A stretch of DNA of 64,000 bases from Chryseobacterium viscerum. GTDB taxonomy: Bacteria > Bacteroidota > Bacteroidia > Flavobacteriales > Weeksellaceae. The DNA lies in contig NZ_PPEG02000006.1 of assembly GCF_002899945.2 (NCBI RefSeq), forward strand, positions 1-64,000, written 5' to 3'. Of this stretch, positions 9,807 to 18,362 are shown one piece after another (the stretch's first letter is position 1; the number at the start of each line of letters is the position of its first letter). The translations under genes and the position numbers were made by a program. The notes under the pieces were generated by a model that was given only the letters and a program-made list of their open reading frames with translations, ran no database searches and was not told where the DNA came from.

Positions 9807-10391
9807 ATGAAAAGCCTTATTTTTGCATTATTTACGGTATTATCCGGAATGACATTTTTACATGCCCAAAAAGTATTTAATGAAAATTATTCTTTTAAAA
9901 GTAGTGGATCAACCGTTGCTTTTGTGCCGATTATCAACAATTTTAAAGATAACGACGATATTACAAAGAAAATTTTAAGGGATACTCTTCAATTAAAATT
10001 TAATGATGTAGCTGTTTTGCGGGCTAATATGGATACAAAGGTGATGGATATTTTAAAGAAAGTCGCTGAAAAAGATTATAAATCCAAAGAAGTAAAAATG
10101 TTTCCCAATCTTACATCTGTAATAAGTACTGAGGAAATGAATTATATTAAAGAAAAATTCGGCAGTGCGGATTTATTGCTACTTCCGGTTGTTTTCAATG
10201 TCAACCAATCTATGGGAATGACTTTTGGGAATTCACTATTCCGGCTATATGACCTTAATAATGGCGATTTTATTCAGCAGTTTTCAGAAAAAATCAATGT
10301 TAATATAGGAGATGATGCCGGTTTTGCAATAATGACCGGTATGCTTATCAGCGGTGAAAAATATCACTTGCTAAAAAATATCAAAAAATAA
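9807..10391 (+). CDS. Exported protein of unknown function
   Basis: 194 residues with a clear signal peptide (about 1-20, ending LHAQ). No family is recognised. The mature part is predicted alpha/beta, with a hydrophobic DLLLLPVVFNV strand near residue 125 and a GDDAGFAIMTG segment near the end. The gene is 15 bp upstream of an Imm22-type immunity gene and probably shares its transcript. It has no recognisable toxin motif. Confidence 0.6.
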   Translation: MKSLIFALFTVLSGMTFLHAQKVFNENYSFKSSGSTVAFVPIINNFKDNDDITKKILRDTLQLKFNDVAVLRANMDTKVMDILKKVAEKDYKSKEVKMFPNLTSVISTEEMNYIKEKFGSADLLLLPVVFNVNQSMGMTFGNSLFRLYDLNNGDFIQQFSEKINVNIGDDAGFAIMTGMLISGEKYHLLKNIKK

Positions 10392-10406
10392 TACTTATAT
10401 AAAATT

Positions 10407-10805
10407 ATGGATAAAGAAATTTCACACTTCTGGTTAGGGTATTTTAAAAATGAAGAAGACTTTTATAGTTTCGTAGAGGAGGATGAAAATTATTATATAG
10501 AAGAGGAAAGCGAAGATCAGTATGTTTCCAAATTTGCAGAATCTCAGAACATCAAATGGTTTGATGACGACTTTATAGAGTATGGTTTTGAGGATGAAAG
10601 ACTTGGACTTTATGACAAGTTTGCAGAATATTCTTACGCTGACCAATGGCTTCCGATCCTGGAACAAAAACTGAATGAACTAAGTCTGGATACTCCAGTG
10701 AATGCCATTATTTTTGCAACCAGATTTGCTATTCCTAATCCGGTTTCTACAGAAAACGATGATTTTTCTCTGCATTATGTAGGTCAAATAGAATATGACG
10801 TTTAA
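10407..10805 (+). CDS. Imm22 family immunity protein (DUF4284-like)
   Basis: A 132-residue acidic cytoplasmic protein. The start HFWLGYFKNEEDFYSFV, the conserved QYVSKFAESQNIKWFDDDF block and the later ATRFAIP segment fit the Imm22 immunity family found in polymorphic-toxin loci. Such proteins neutralise a cognate toxin delivered between cells. No toxin gene is next to it; the upstream neighbour is an exported protein of unknown function. It may be an orphan immunity gene. Its distance to the nearest T6SS hcp gene is about 3.6 kb. Confidence 0.75.
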   Translation: MDKEISHFWLGYFKNEEDFYSFVEEDENYYIEEESEDQYVSKFAESQNIKWFDDDFIEYGFEDERLGLYDKFAEYSYADQWLPILEQKLNELSLDTPVNAIIFATRFAIPNPVSTENDDFSLHYVGQIEYDV

Positions 10806-10817
10806 TACCTAGAGATA

Positions 10818-10866
10818 GATACAATAAAAAACTTCCGCCCAAAAGACGGAAGTTTTTTATTGTATC
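10818..10866. terminator. Bidirectional terminator with a perfect 20-bp stem
   Basis: Arms at 10818-10837 and 10847-10866 are perfect complements around a 9-base loop, with a CTTCCG/CGGAAG core flanked by A and T runs. It lies between the convergent Imm22 gene and polA and can stop both transcripts. Confidence 0.9.
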
Positions 10867-10889
10867 ATTAAGGTATGATGTAGTATTTA

Positions 10890-13724
10890 TTAATGCGCTT
10901 CTAGCCAGTTATCTCCTACTCCAATCTCTACCAATAGCGGAACCTGTGTTTTTAAGGCATTTTCCATTTCAGTTCTGATTAGTTTTGAAGCGGCTTCAAT
11001 CTCATCCGTTGGAGATTCAAATATCAATTCGTCATGTACCTGAAGCAGCATTTTTGTTTTCAGCTGTTGTTCAACGAGTTCCCTGTCTATTTTAATCATG
11101 GCAAGCTTTACAACATCTGCAGCACTTCCCTGAACGGGTGCATTGACAGCATTTCTTTCTGCGTGGCCTCTTACTACAAAATTGTTGGAATTGATGTCTT
11201 TCAGATGACGTTTTCTGCCTAAAATAGTTTCCACATAGCCCATCTGACGTGCTTTACTCACCTGCTCTGCCATGTATGCTTTCAGTTTTGGATACGTTTC
11301 AAAGTAAGCTTCAATCATTTGCTTGGCTTCTGTACGGGATAATCCGGTTTGTTCTGCTAATGCAAAAGCACCTTGTCCGTAGATGATCCCAAAGTTGACG
11401 GTTTTAGCCTGACTTCTCTGGGTTTTCGAAACTTCTTCCAAAGGAATTTTAAAGAGTTTTGCGGCTGTAGAAGCGTGAATATCCTCTCCATCCTGGAAAG
11501 CTTTGATCATATTATCCTCTCCAGAAATTTCAGCAATTAAACGAAGTTCAATCTGTGAATAATCGGCAGAGATAATTTTCTTTCCTTCTCCAGAAACAAA
11601 AGCGCCACGAATCTGCTGTCCTCTCACAGTACGGATCGGAATATTCTGCAGGTTCGGATTGACACTTGCCAAACGTCCTGTAGCAGCCGTCGTCTGCGAG
11701 AAATTGGTATGTACTCTGTTGTCTTCCTTATCAATCTGTGAAGGCAAAGCATCTACATAGGTAGATTTTAATTTCTGATAGGTTCTGTATTCCAGAATAT
11801 GTTTGATGATCTCATGTTTTGAGGACAATTTCTGCAGAACATCTTCTGAAGTTGCATATTGCCCTGTCTTTGTTTTTTTAGCTTTTGGATCCAGCTGCAT
11901 TTTTTCAAACAGAATTTCTCCTAACTGTTTAGGTGAATTCATATTGAATTCTTCTTCTGAAAGTTCAAAAATCGTAGCTTCTAATTGCTTCAGATCATTT
12001 TCAAGGTCAATACTTTCCTGTGCCAGCCATTTTTCATCCAGAGAAATCCCTTCCAGTTCCATTTTTGCCAGTACTTCCATCAGCGGCATTTCAATATTGT
12101 AGAAAAGCTCTTCCAGATTTTCTTTTTTCAGCTGTGGCGCGAAAAGTTCATAGAGTTGGAAAGTTACGTCTGCATCTTCTGCCGCATAATCGGTCTGTGT
12201 TCTCAGATCTGCATCTCTGAAGCTGCCTTGTTTCTTACCTTTCTTTCCAATAATGGTTTCAATAGATACAGGCTTATAGTTCAGGTATACTTCCGAAAGA
12301 TAATCCATCCCATGTCTTCCATCCGGATTCAGCAGGTAGTGGGCAATCATGGTATCAAACATAGCCCCTTTAACGGTGATGTCGTACTGTTTTAAAACTT
12401 TATAATCATATTTCAGATTGTGAGCAATTTTCAGCAGGTCTTCTTTTTCAAAAAACGGTCTGAAAATCTCCAATGTCTGCAAAACTTCTTCTCTGTTTTC
12501 AGAGAGAGGAATATAGTAGGCAAGTCCTTTTTTATAAGAGAAACTCATTCCCACCAATTCTGCTTCCAGTTCGTTTAGTGAAGTTGTTTCTGTATCAAAG
12601 CAAACTACTTTTTGCTGTAAAAGATTATCAACCAGCTTCTTTTGGGCCTTAGGATTATCTATAAACTGATACAGGTGATCGTTCTGTTCAATGTTTGATT
12701 TTGTAGAAGTAGCCTGTTCCAGCTCTTCAAAATTGGCAAAAAGATCCAGCTGCATGGCCTGTCCTTTCACTTCTGCTCCAGTAGGAGTCTGCTTCACTTC
12801 TACTTCGCTAGCAACAACTGTTTCAGCAGGTGCAGAAGCAAAAGCTCTGTAAAGGTTTTCGTACAGTCTTCTGAATTCTATTTCATCAAAGACTTCTTTT
12901 ACTTTTTCAAAATCCGGAGTTTCAAGATCGTATTGCTCCTGGTGAAACTCTACGGGTACATCACAGATAATAGTAGCTAATTTTTTAGACAAAATACCGC
13001 GCTCTGCAGAGGCCTCCACTTTTTCTTTTAGCTTTCCTTTCAGCTTATCGGTATTGGCCAATAAAGTTTCGATGTTTCCGAATTCTTTTAGGAATTTCAT
13101 AGCGGTTTTCTCCCCTACTCCTTCCAGTCCTGGAATATTATCCACCGCATCTCCCATCATGGCAAGGAAATCAATTACCTGCTTAGGGTCTTCAATTTCA
13201 TATTTTGCCTTTACTTCTTCAACTCCAAGAATTTCGATATCGCCTCCTTTTAATCCTGGCTTATAAATTTTAATTTTATCGGTCACCAGCTGTGCGAAAT
13301 CTTTATCCGGTGTTACCATGAAAGTGGTATACCCTTCTTTTTCGGCTTTACACGCTATAGTACCTATGACATCATCAGCCTCATATCCTTCTACTCCCAG
13401 AATCGGAATATGCATGGCTTCCAGAATTCTGTGGATGTATGGAACAGCAATTTTGATCGCTTCAGGAGTCTCGCTTCTGTTGGCTTTGTACTCTGAAAAA
13501 TCAACAGTTCTTACACTCGCCTGCCCTACATCAAAAACAACTGCCAGGTGGGAAGGTTTTTCTCTTCTGATCAATTCGATCAAAGAATTTGTAAAACCAA
13601 AGATGGCAGAAGCATCCAGTCCTTTGCTGGTGAGTCTCGGATTCCTGATTAATGCGTAATATCCTCTGAAAATCATCGCATAGGCATCGATGAGAAACAG
13701 CCTTTTATCTTGTGTTGCGTCCAT
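10890..13724 (-). CDS. polA: DNA polymerase I
   Basis: About 944 residues from the chosen start MDATQDKRLF; an ATG six codons earlier is an alternative. Three domains are seen. The 5'-3' exonuclease (about 1-290) has AYAMIFRGYYAL and EGYEADDVIGT. The 3'-5' proofreading domain (about 345-530) keeps its acidic residues, as in CFDTETT and DYAAEDADVT. The polymerase domain (about 560-944) has ADYSQIELR, QAKTVNFGIIYG and QVHDELIFE. All three look active. It fills gaps and removes primers in replication and repair. Confidence 0.97.
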   Translation of the reverse strand: MDATQDKRLFLIDAYAMIFRGYYALIRNPRLTSKGLDASAIFGFTNSLIELIRREKPSHLAVVFDVGQASVRTVDFSEYKANRSETPEAIKIAVPYIHRILEAMHIPILGVEGYEADDVIGTIACKAEKEGYTTFMVTPDKDFAQLVTDKIKIYKPGLKGGDIEILGVEEVKAKYEIEDPKQVIDFLAMMGDAVDNIPGLEGVGEKTAMKFLKEFGNIETLLANTDKLKGKLKEKVEASAERGILSKKLATIICDVPVEFHQEQYDLETPDFEKVKEVFDEIEFRRLYENLYRAFASAPAETVVASEVEVKQTPTGAEVKGQAMQLDLFANFEELEQATSTKSNIEQNDHLYQFIDNPKAQKKLVDNLLQQKVVCFDTETTSLNELEAELVGMSFSYKKGLAYYIPLSENREEVLQTLEIFRPFFEKEDLLKIAHNLKYDYKVLKQYDITVKGAMFDTMIAHYLLNPDGRHGMDYLSEVYLNYKPVSIETIIGKKGKKQGSFRDADLRTQTDYAAEDADVTFQLYELFAPQLKKENLEELFYNIEMPLMEVLAKMELEGISLDEKWLAQESIDLENDLKQLEATIFELSEEEFNMNSPKQLGEILFEKMQLDPKAKKTKTGQYATSEDVLQKLSSKHEIIKHILEYRTYQKLKSTYVDALPSQIDKEDNRVHTNFSQTTAATGRLASVNPNLQNIPIRTVRGQQIRGAFVSGEGKKIISADYSQIELRLIAEISGEDNMIKAFQDGEDIHASTAAKLFKIPLEEVSKTQRSQAKTVNFGIIYGQGAFALAEQTGLSRTEAKQMIEAYFETYPKLKAYMAEQVSKARQMGYVETILGRKRHLKDINSNNFVVRGHAERNAVNAPVQGSAADVVKLAMIKIDRELVEQQLKTKMLLQVHDELIFESPTDEIEAASKLIRTEMENALKTQVPLLVEIGVGDNWLEAH

Positions 13725-13887
13725 ATTTTGAATAATGAACAAATATATGAAAATAGGAGTAAAAGTTGGTAGTACAGGACAAGGGTTTCGGGGTATTGAG
13801 TTTCGGAATGAAGGTTACGAGGCTTGAGATCGTGAATAGTGAATTCACTTCGCTCGTCAATTCTTTGTATTAACAATCATTCACTTT

Positions 13888-14319
13888 CTAACAGTCATGG
13901 TTTTCGAAATTTATCTGCTCCATTTTGCTTCGATATTTTTCCATTTCTTTGCTGCTTATTGTCACTTTCTTCAGCTGTACCGGAAGTTGTTTTTTGCCGT
14001 CAGGACCTATCCATGTTCCATTCATCATGTCGCCTTCTTTTTTTATAATCATCAATCCGGTGAAGTGTTCTTCTACCATTGCAAACTGTTTTTGAGCCCC
14101 TTCTGTAACATTAAGTTCTAACCAATTGCTAACGTTATCATACTTGTACATTGCGTTGTAATAAACACCACTTCCACAGTCACTGTCTACGGACTGAAAA
14201 AATAATGTGATCGCCATTTTCCCATTAACAGTTCCCTTGTATAAAGTAGAAGAGTTTTGTGCCTGTAAGGAAATAAAAGTCATTGTAAAAGCAAGAATAA
14301 ATAGAATTTGTCTGAACAT
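13888..14319 (-). CDS. Small exported protein of unknown function
   Basis: 143 residues with a signal peptide (about 1-20, ending LQAQ). The mature part is beta-rich and opens with LYKGTVNGKMAITLFFQ, a pattern common in small secreted Bacteroidota proteins. It has few cysteines and no recognised domain. It lies between polA and the first hcp gene, in the same direction. It could be a T6SS accessory or unrelated; nothing in the sequence decides this. Confidence 0.6.
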   Translation of the reverse strand: MFRQILFILAFTMTFISLQAQNSSTLYKGTVNGKMAITLFFQSVDSDCGSGVYYNAMYKYDNVSNWLELNVTEGAQKQFAMVEEHFTGLMIIKKEGDMMNGTWIGPDGKKQLPVQLKKVTISSKEMEKYRSKMEQINFENHDC

Positions 14320-14356
14320 GTTTGTTAGTTTTTAATAGATGGTTCTTTATTATTGA

Positions 14357-14390
14357 TAAAAAACAAACAGCATACCAATGGTATACTGTT
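14357..14390 (-). terminator. Terminator of hcp copy 1
   Basis: Arms AACAGCATACC (14366-14376) and GGTATACTGTT (14380-14390) form a stem that is followed on the minus strand by a run of T. It lies 26 bp after the hcp stop. Confidence 0.8.
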
Positions 14391-14415
14391 CCTTTTTTCT
14401 TTAAGCTGTGATGGA

Positions 14416-14832
14416 TTATTTACCTCCTGAAGAAGGCCATAGTCCAGCGTACTGAGAAGTACCGTAGTCAATAGTTTCTGCACTGATTACGAAGCTGATC
14501 AGCATACTGTTGCTGTCTACTGCATCGAAATCTACTTCGTGCTGAATTACATATCCGTTCTCCCAGTTCAAAGTGATCAATGTTCCTTCTTCGTGAGATT
14601 TGTTGAATGTAATTTCTCCTTTTGTTGGCTTGTATTTACCGTTTAACAAGCTTTCAAGGATGTCAGATTTTTCAGTAGCTTCTACTGTTACTTTGATCAA
14701 TGCGTTAGAAGGGTCTGATGCTACACGTCCTGATACATCTGTAGATCTGGATACGCTGTAGTTCATTTTTAATAATTTTTGCCCTTCTCCTCCGTTGAAT
14801 TTTAAAATTCCTCTTGAATTTCTTTCTGCCAT
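14416..14832 (-). CDS. tssD: T6SS-iii tube protein TssD (Hcp), copy 1
   Basis: 138 residues, very close to two other copies in this window. It matches the Bacteroidota Hcp family TssD: MAERNSRGILKFNGGEGQKL at the start, a VSRSTDVSGRVASDPSN strand region and the end YGTSQYAGLWPSSGGK. Hcp hexamers stack into the inner tube that is fired by the contractile sheath and can also carry small effectors. The gene is monocistronic, with its own terminator and its own upstream operator pair (14941-14977). It is the most diverged of the three at promoter level. Confidence 0.92.
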   Translation of the reverse strand: MAERNSRGILKFNGGEGQKLLKMNYSVSRSTDVSGRVASDPSNALIKVTVEATEKSDILESLLNGKYKPTKGEITFNKSHEEGTLITLNWENGYVIQHEVDFDAVDSNSMLISFVISAETIDYGTSQYAGLWPSSGGK

Positions 14833-14883
14833 GATTGTAAATTTTAGTCGTTAGTAATAAATTGTTATTCGATAATTATATAG

Positions 14884-14977
14884 CAAAGATAACCTCCTTA
14901 CTTTTGAAAAAAAAGCTTTTGAACAGAAATCTGAAAAAGTGTAGTAGTTCTACGATTTCATGTCGTAATTCTACGAC
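14884..14977 (-). promoter_or_regulatory. hcp copy 1 promoter and paired palindromic operator
   Basis: Two 16-bp elements, GTAGTAGTTCTACGAT (14941-14956) and GTCGTAATTCTACGAC (14962-14977), repeat with a 21-bp period. The second is a perfect inverted repeat of GTCGTA around four bases. On the minus strand the -7 element TATCTTTG is at 14891-14884, and the operator edge is exactly 50 bp from it. The same arrangement precedes the other two hcp genes. Confidence 0.75.
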
Positions 14978-15196
14978 AATTGGATTAAGACAAAAACATA
15001 ACTCATTATAATCAAATACATTAACTACAATTAAAAATCAAAAATACAACATATAATATCACACTAACAAGAGAGATATTTTGTTAAAAAACGTCTTTTT
15101 ATGAGGTGAAAAATCTCTCCCGATGATCTTCAAATTATACAAATTGAAAACCAAAAATAAAACTCTGATGGGTTGTTATTTTTTATAATTCTGCAT

Positions 15197-15238
15197 AAAA
15201 AAACAGAACAGTATACTCGGATGAGTGTACTGTTCTGT
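15197..15238 (-). terminator. Terminator of hcp copy 2
   Basis: A 15-bp stem (15203-15217 with 15224-15238) around a CGGATG-type loop is followed on the minus strand by seven T. It lies 34 bp past the hcp stop. Confidence 0.85.
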
Positions 15239-15272
15239 ACCAATTTTATTTTTACTAAGATGATGAATAGGC

Positions 15273-15686
15273 TTAATTACCTGCTGAAGGCCATAGTCCA
15301 GCGTACTGAGAAGTACCATAGTCAATGGTTTCTGCACTGATTACGAAGCTGATCAGCATACTGTTGCTGTCTATTGCATCGAAGTCTACTTCGTGCTGGA
15401 TCACGTATCCGTTCTGCCAGTTCAAAGTGATCAATGTTCCTTCTTCATGAGACTTATTAAAAGTAATTTCTCCTTGTGTAGGCTTGTATTTACCGTTTAG
15501 CAAGCTTTCAAGGATGTCAGATTTTTCAGTAGCTTCTACTGTTACTTTGATAAGAGCGTTAGAAGGATCTGATGCTACACGTCCTGATACGTCTGTAGAT
15601 CGGGATACGCTGTAATTCATTTTTAACAGCTTCTGTCCTTCTCCATTATTGAATTTTAAGATTCCTCTTGAATTTCTTTCTGCCAT
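15273..15686 (-). CDS. tssD: T6SS-iii tube protein TssD (Hcp), copy 2
   Basis: 137 residues, differing from copy 1 at only a few positions (for example NNGEG for NGGEG, TQGE for TKGE, and the last residues SAGN). The function is the same: T6SS inner-tube subunit, exported by the apparatus without a signal peptide. It is monocistronic with its own operator pair and terminator. The near-identity with copy 3, including about 140 bp of upstream DNA, points to a fairly recent duplication or to gene conversion. Confidence 0.92.
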   Translation of the reverse strand: MAERNSRGILKFNNGEGQKLLKMNYSVSRSTDVSGRVASDPSNALIKVTVEATEKSDILESLLNGKYKPTQGEITFNKSHEEGTLITLNWQNGYVIQHEVDFDAIDSNSMLISFVISAETIDYGTSQYAGLWPSAGN

Positions 15687-15737
15687 GATTGTAAATTTTG
15701 ATCGTTAATAATATTTTGTGATTCGGTGATTGTTTAG

Positions 15738-15831
15738 CAAATATAGAGGCTCTTTTCTGCTAAAAAAAACTTTTAAATATAAATCTGAAAAATTGTAGTA
15801 GTTCTACGATTTCTTGTCGTAATTCTACGAC
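15738..15831 (-). promoter_or_regulatory. hcp copy 2 promoter and paired palindromic operator
   Basis: The elements GTAGTAGTTCTACGAT (15795-15810) and GTCGTAATTCTACGAC (15816-15831) have a 21-bp period. On the minus strand the -7 element TATATTTG is at 15745-15738, exactly 50 bp from the operator edge, as at the other copies. Confidence 0.78.
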
Positions 15832-16079
15832 AATAGATTTAACAAACCTACTCAAAACGTTATGAATAAATGATTTTTACTCACGAAAAAATAAAAATAA
15901 AAAACAACTATTTACCACATGAGTGAGAAATATTAAGATTTTTTTTAAGAATAATTACCATTTCTTAACAAAGAAAGTTACAGATAAAAATCACTTTTCA
16001 CATTCATAAGCTGAGATCAGAATCCCTGTACTGTAATTTTTCACTTGCATGCTTAATCAATAAAATCTTGTCAGTAAGT
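15832..16079. other. AT-rich intergenic stretch
   Basis: Apart from the hcp copy 2 control region on its left and the palindrome at 16080 on its right, I see no gene, RNA or repeat in this A/T-rich stretch. Confidence 0.4.
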
Positions 16080-16105
16080 AAGGCCATGATGTACATCATG
16101 GCCTT
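16080..16105 (-). terminator. Palindrome, probable terminator
   Basis: A perfect 26-bp palindrome, AAGGCCATGATG paired with CATCATGGCCTT around TA. It lies 34 bp past the stop of the surface protein gene. The T tract is weak, so it may instead be an mRNA-stabilising hairpin. Confidence 0.6.
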
Positions 16106-16139
16106 ATTATTTGTATTACAGTTTTTGATCATTAGGAAA

Positions 16140-16946
16140 TTAATCTCCAAGTCTGTAAACTAGTACCTGAGTTGATTTTTGGATCAGCTCCATTCCAGCT
16201 CCTTTACAATTACCTGATTGACCTCTACCCAAAGCTATTTGCCAGTTTTGATTTCCCGTTATTGTAGTTGCATAGGTCATTGTTGATCCGTGATTAGAAA
16301 CCCCTCCCTCGATATGAGCTCCAGTGCTGTGAACCCTTGTAGTAGTCCCATTAATAGGAAAATCAACAAAATATGAGCTGATATTACATCCCGGAGCATC
16401 ATGCTTTGCTTCATAAACAAATGCAATCTGATAGATTCCTTTAGGAAATTTAATTGTATTTGTGGAAGTATTATAAGTTAATCCAGGAATTGAATTTTTT
16501 ACCATAGACATTGGTACGACCTGTGATTCTCCAGGGTTAAATGCCTGCAAAAAGTTAGTTTGCAAATTTTCTAAACGGAAAATAGCCGGGGCTGGAATAG
16601 ACAAATCATCTAATCTGCTTGCATTCTTTACCACACCGTTGGTATCAACTACTAAGAGTCCATCTGTAGTAGTATCGCCTGCAGTAAGTCCTTGCAAACG
16701 CAAAGGATTTGTTCCATTGATATGAAGTTTGTTGGATGGTGCAGTAGTTCCTATTCCCATATTTCCTGCAGAAGTAACAGCTACATCATTAGCCTGTTGT
16801 GCTACAGAGGGCACTCCGGTTTTCGGATTATCTTTAGCTGCATCAATGTTAAAAACTCCTTGTGGATTAGGTGTATGAACACCAATTTGAGAAAATGTTT
16901 TAATACAGAACATCATTACAAGAATTACAAAATATTTTTTTTTCAT
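16140..16946 (-). CDS. Exported surface protein with a flavobacterial 'GIGTTAPSNKLHING' stalk
   Basis: 268 residues with a signal peptide (about 1-20). The amino half has repeated short segments (IGVHTPNPQGVFNID, then MGIGTTAPSNKLHING) typical of many Flavobacteriia surface proteins and recalling phage tail-fibre stalks. The carboxy half (about 120-268) is beta-rich, with a terminal ELIQKSTQVLVYRLGD strand, and may be a jelly-roll-like head (inference). No T9SS sorting domain is seen. It lies between hcp copy 2 and the transglycosylase in the T6SS region, but its own terminator and a long upstream gap suggest independent expression. Confidence 0.6.
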   Translation of the reverse strand: MKKKYFVILVMMFCIKTFSQIGVHTPNPQGVFNIDAAKDNPKTGVPSVAQQANDVAVTSAGNMGIGTTAPSNKLHINGTNPLRLQGLTAGDTTTDGLLVVDTNGVVKNASRLDDLSIPAPAIFRLENLQTNFLQAFNPGESQVVPMSMVKNSIPGLTYNTSTNTIKFPKGIYQIAFVYEAKHDAPGCNISSYFVDFPINGTTTRVHSTGAHIEGGVSNHGSTMTYATTITGNQNWQIALGRGQSGNCKGAGMELIQKSTQVLVYRLGD

Positions 16947-17370
16947 AGTAAAAGTTTTTAAAATTAAAATAAGAAACTATTGCAGTTCCTTAATCAGCAG
17001 TAAACCTAAGTCAAATGAAAAAACATCAAATGAAAACCACATCCATCATAGGTATTACATCTATATAAAAACTGATTCTATGAATAAAAAATTGCACAAA
17101 TCTATATCACACAGTCTTCAAATTCTTCAAAAAAATCCTATAGATTTTACATTTTTTACACCAATGTCATACTTATGTCACATATTAAAAAATTAAAGAT
17201 ATGTGCCTAATACTAAAAAAAATACACTCAAGACATATCAATACACCATTTATATCACATCTACTTCACATGGGTGTATTGTGCACTTAATTATGAATTG
17301 TAAATATTTACTCTAAAAATCAAAAATGGAAAAGTAAACTTAGAATTAATCGAGTAAAGTAATATTTTAC
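16947..17370. other. AT-rich intergenic stretch
   Basis: This must hold the promoter of the leftward surface-protein gene. I see no reading frame, structured RNA or repeat that can be supported. Confidence 0.4.
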
Positions 17371-17403
17371 AAAAAAAAACAATCAGTCAAAAAACTGATT
17401 GTT
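17371..17403 (-). terminator. Terminator of the clpV-transglycosylase transcript
   Basis: Arms AACAATCAGT (17378-17387) and ACTGATTGTT (17394-17403) form a 10-bp stem, followed on the minus strand by nine T. Confidence 0.85.
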
Positions 17404-17428
17404 AGTATTATTTTTATCTGACCGTATA

Positions 17429-18295
17429 TTACTGCTGCGTATTTCTTCCTTCTTTTATGGAACGAACCAATATTTTATTTTTTCTTAGCAGAAAATCAGG
17501 CATCAGATCCACCGGAAGATAAAAAGGACTTTCTCCTTTTTTCTGCAGCTCTTCTACAATACCTGGGTTCCAGACAAGGATTTTATCCATATCCACATTC
17601 AGTTCATCAGCAACTACTTTCAGGCTGAAACCTGCATTGATCTCCGTTTCTGAAAGTGCAGCATCGGTTACTTTTCGGTTTCCATCCTCAAAGAAAACTT
17701 TATTGATTCTCGAGGAGTTGTAGTTGCTCAATACACTCTGAAGTTCTCCGGTAGCATAGCATGCGTTCAGGTATTTCTTCACATGATTAATGGTTTCTCC
17801 CGGAAGATATTTGGAGAACTCATGGTATTGAGAGGAACCGGCAGCCTGCATCGCTTTGGCAATATTTCCTTCACCACAGTTATAAGCAGCCACAACGGTA
17901 ACCCAATTGTTATATTTTTTATAAAGGTTGCTTAAAGAAATAGCCGCCGTTTTGGTACTTTTATAGAGATCGGTACGTCCCTGCTCTGTAAGCCCATATT
18001 GGTTGGCATGTGCTGTCATCAGCTGCCAAACCCCTACTGCTCCTGCTCCGGACGTGATATTTCTGTTAAAATGAGACTCTATCAGGGCGAGATTTCTCAA
18101 ATGCTTGGGAAGCCCCTTCTGAAGAAGTAACTGTTCAATAAATTCTACAAGATCTTTATTTGCATTGATGATTCCTTTGTACTTTTTTACACTGCTTTCC
18201 GAGGTATCGGAAGCGGCAAGAAACTGTCCGTTTACCAAGATAACGGATCCTAATAATAGAAAACCTGTAAAGATATTTCTGACAATTGTTTTCAT
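17429..18295 (-). CDS. Exported lytic transglycosylase (SLT family, MltD-like)
   Basis: 288 residues from the chosen start MKTIVRNIFTGF, which gives a normal signal peptide; an ATG 15 codons upstream is less likely. The SLT domain (about 55-180) has the catalytic Glu in ALIESHFN, followed by GAVGVWQLM and VAAYNCGEGNI. The carboxy end (about 205-265) resembles a degenerate LysM fold (SLKVVADELNVDMDKILVWN). The enzyme cleaves peptidoglycan glycan strands in the periplasm. It follows clpV by 67 bp on the same strand, so it is probably co-transcribed and may open the wall for T6SS assembly. Confidence 0.85.
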   Translation of the reverse strand: MKTIVRNIFTGFLLLGSVILVNGQFLAASDTSESSVKKYKGIINANKDLVEFIEQLLLQKGLPKHLRNLALIESHFNRNITSGAGAVGVWQLMTAHANQYGLTEQGRTDLYKSTKTAAISLSNLYKKYNNWVTVVAAYNCGEGNIAKAMQAAGSSQYHEFSKYLPGETINHVKKYLNACYATGELQSVLSNYNSSRINKVFFEDGNRKVTDAALSETEINAGFSLKVVADELNVDMDKILVWNPGIVEELQKKGESPFYLPVDLMPDFLLRKNKILVRSIKEGRNTQQ

Positions 18296-18362
18296 TTTAA
18301 TTTTATTTATAAGCAAAAAGGTAAAAAAACGGATGTGCAAATTCGCCTTTTTGCTTCATCAT

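Noticed and set aside
14941..14977. hcp upstream palindromes as an attachment site or integron-like site
   Set aside because: Three copies at a fixed distance from -7 elements, no integrase, and no insertion boundary. A regulator site fits better.
16080..16105. Perfect 26-bp palindrome as an operator
   Set aside because: Its place just past a stop codon fits a terminator or mRNA-end hairpin better than a regulator site.
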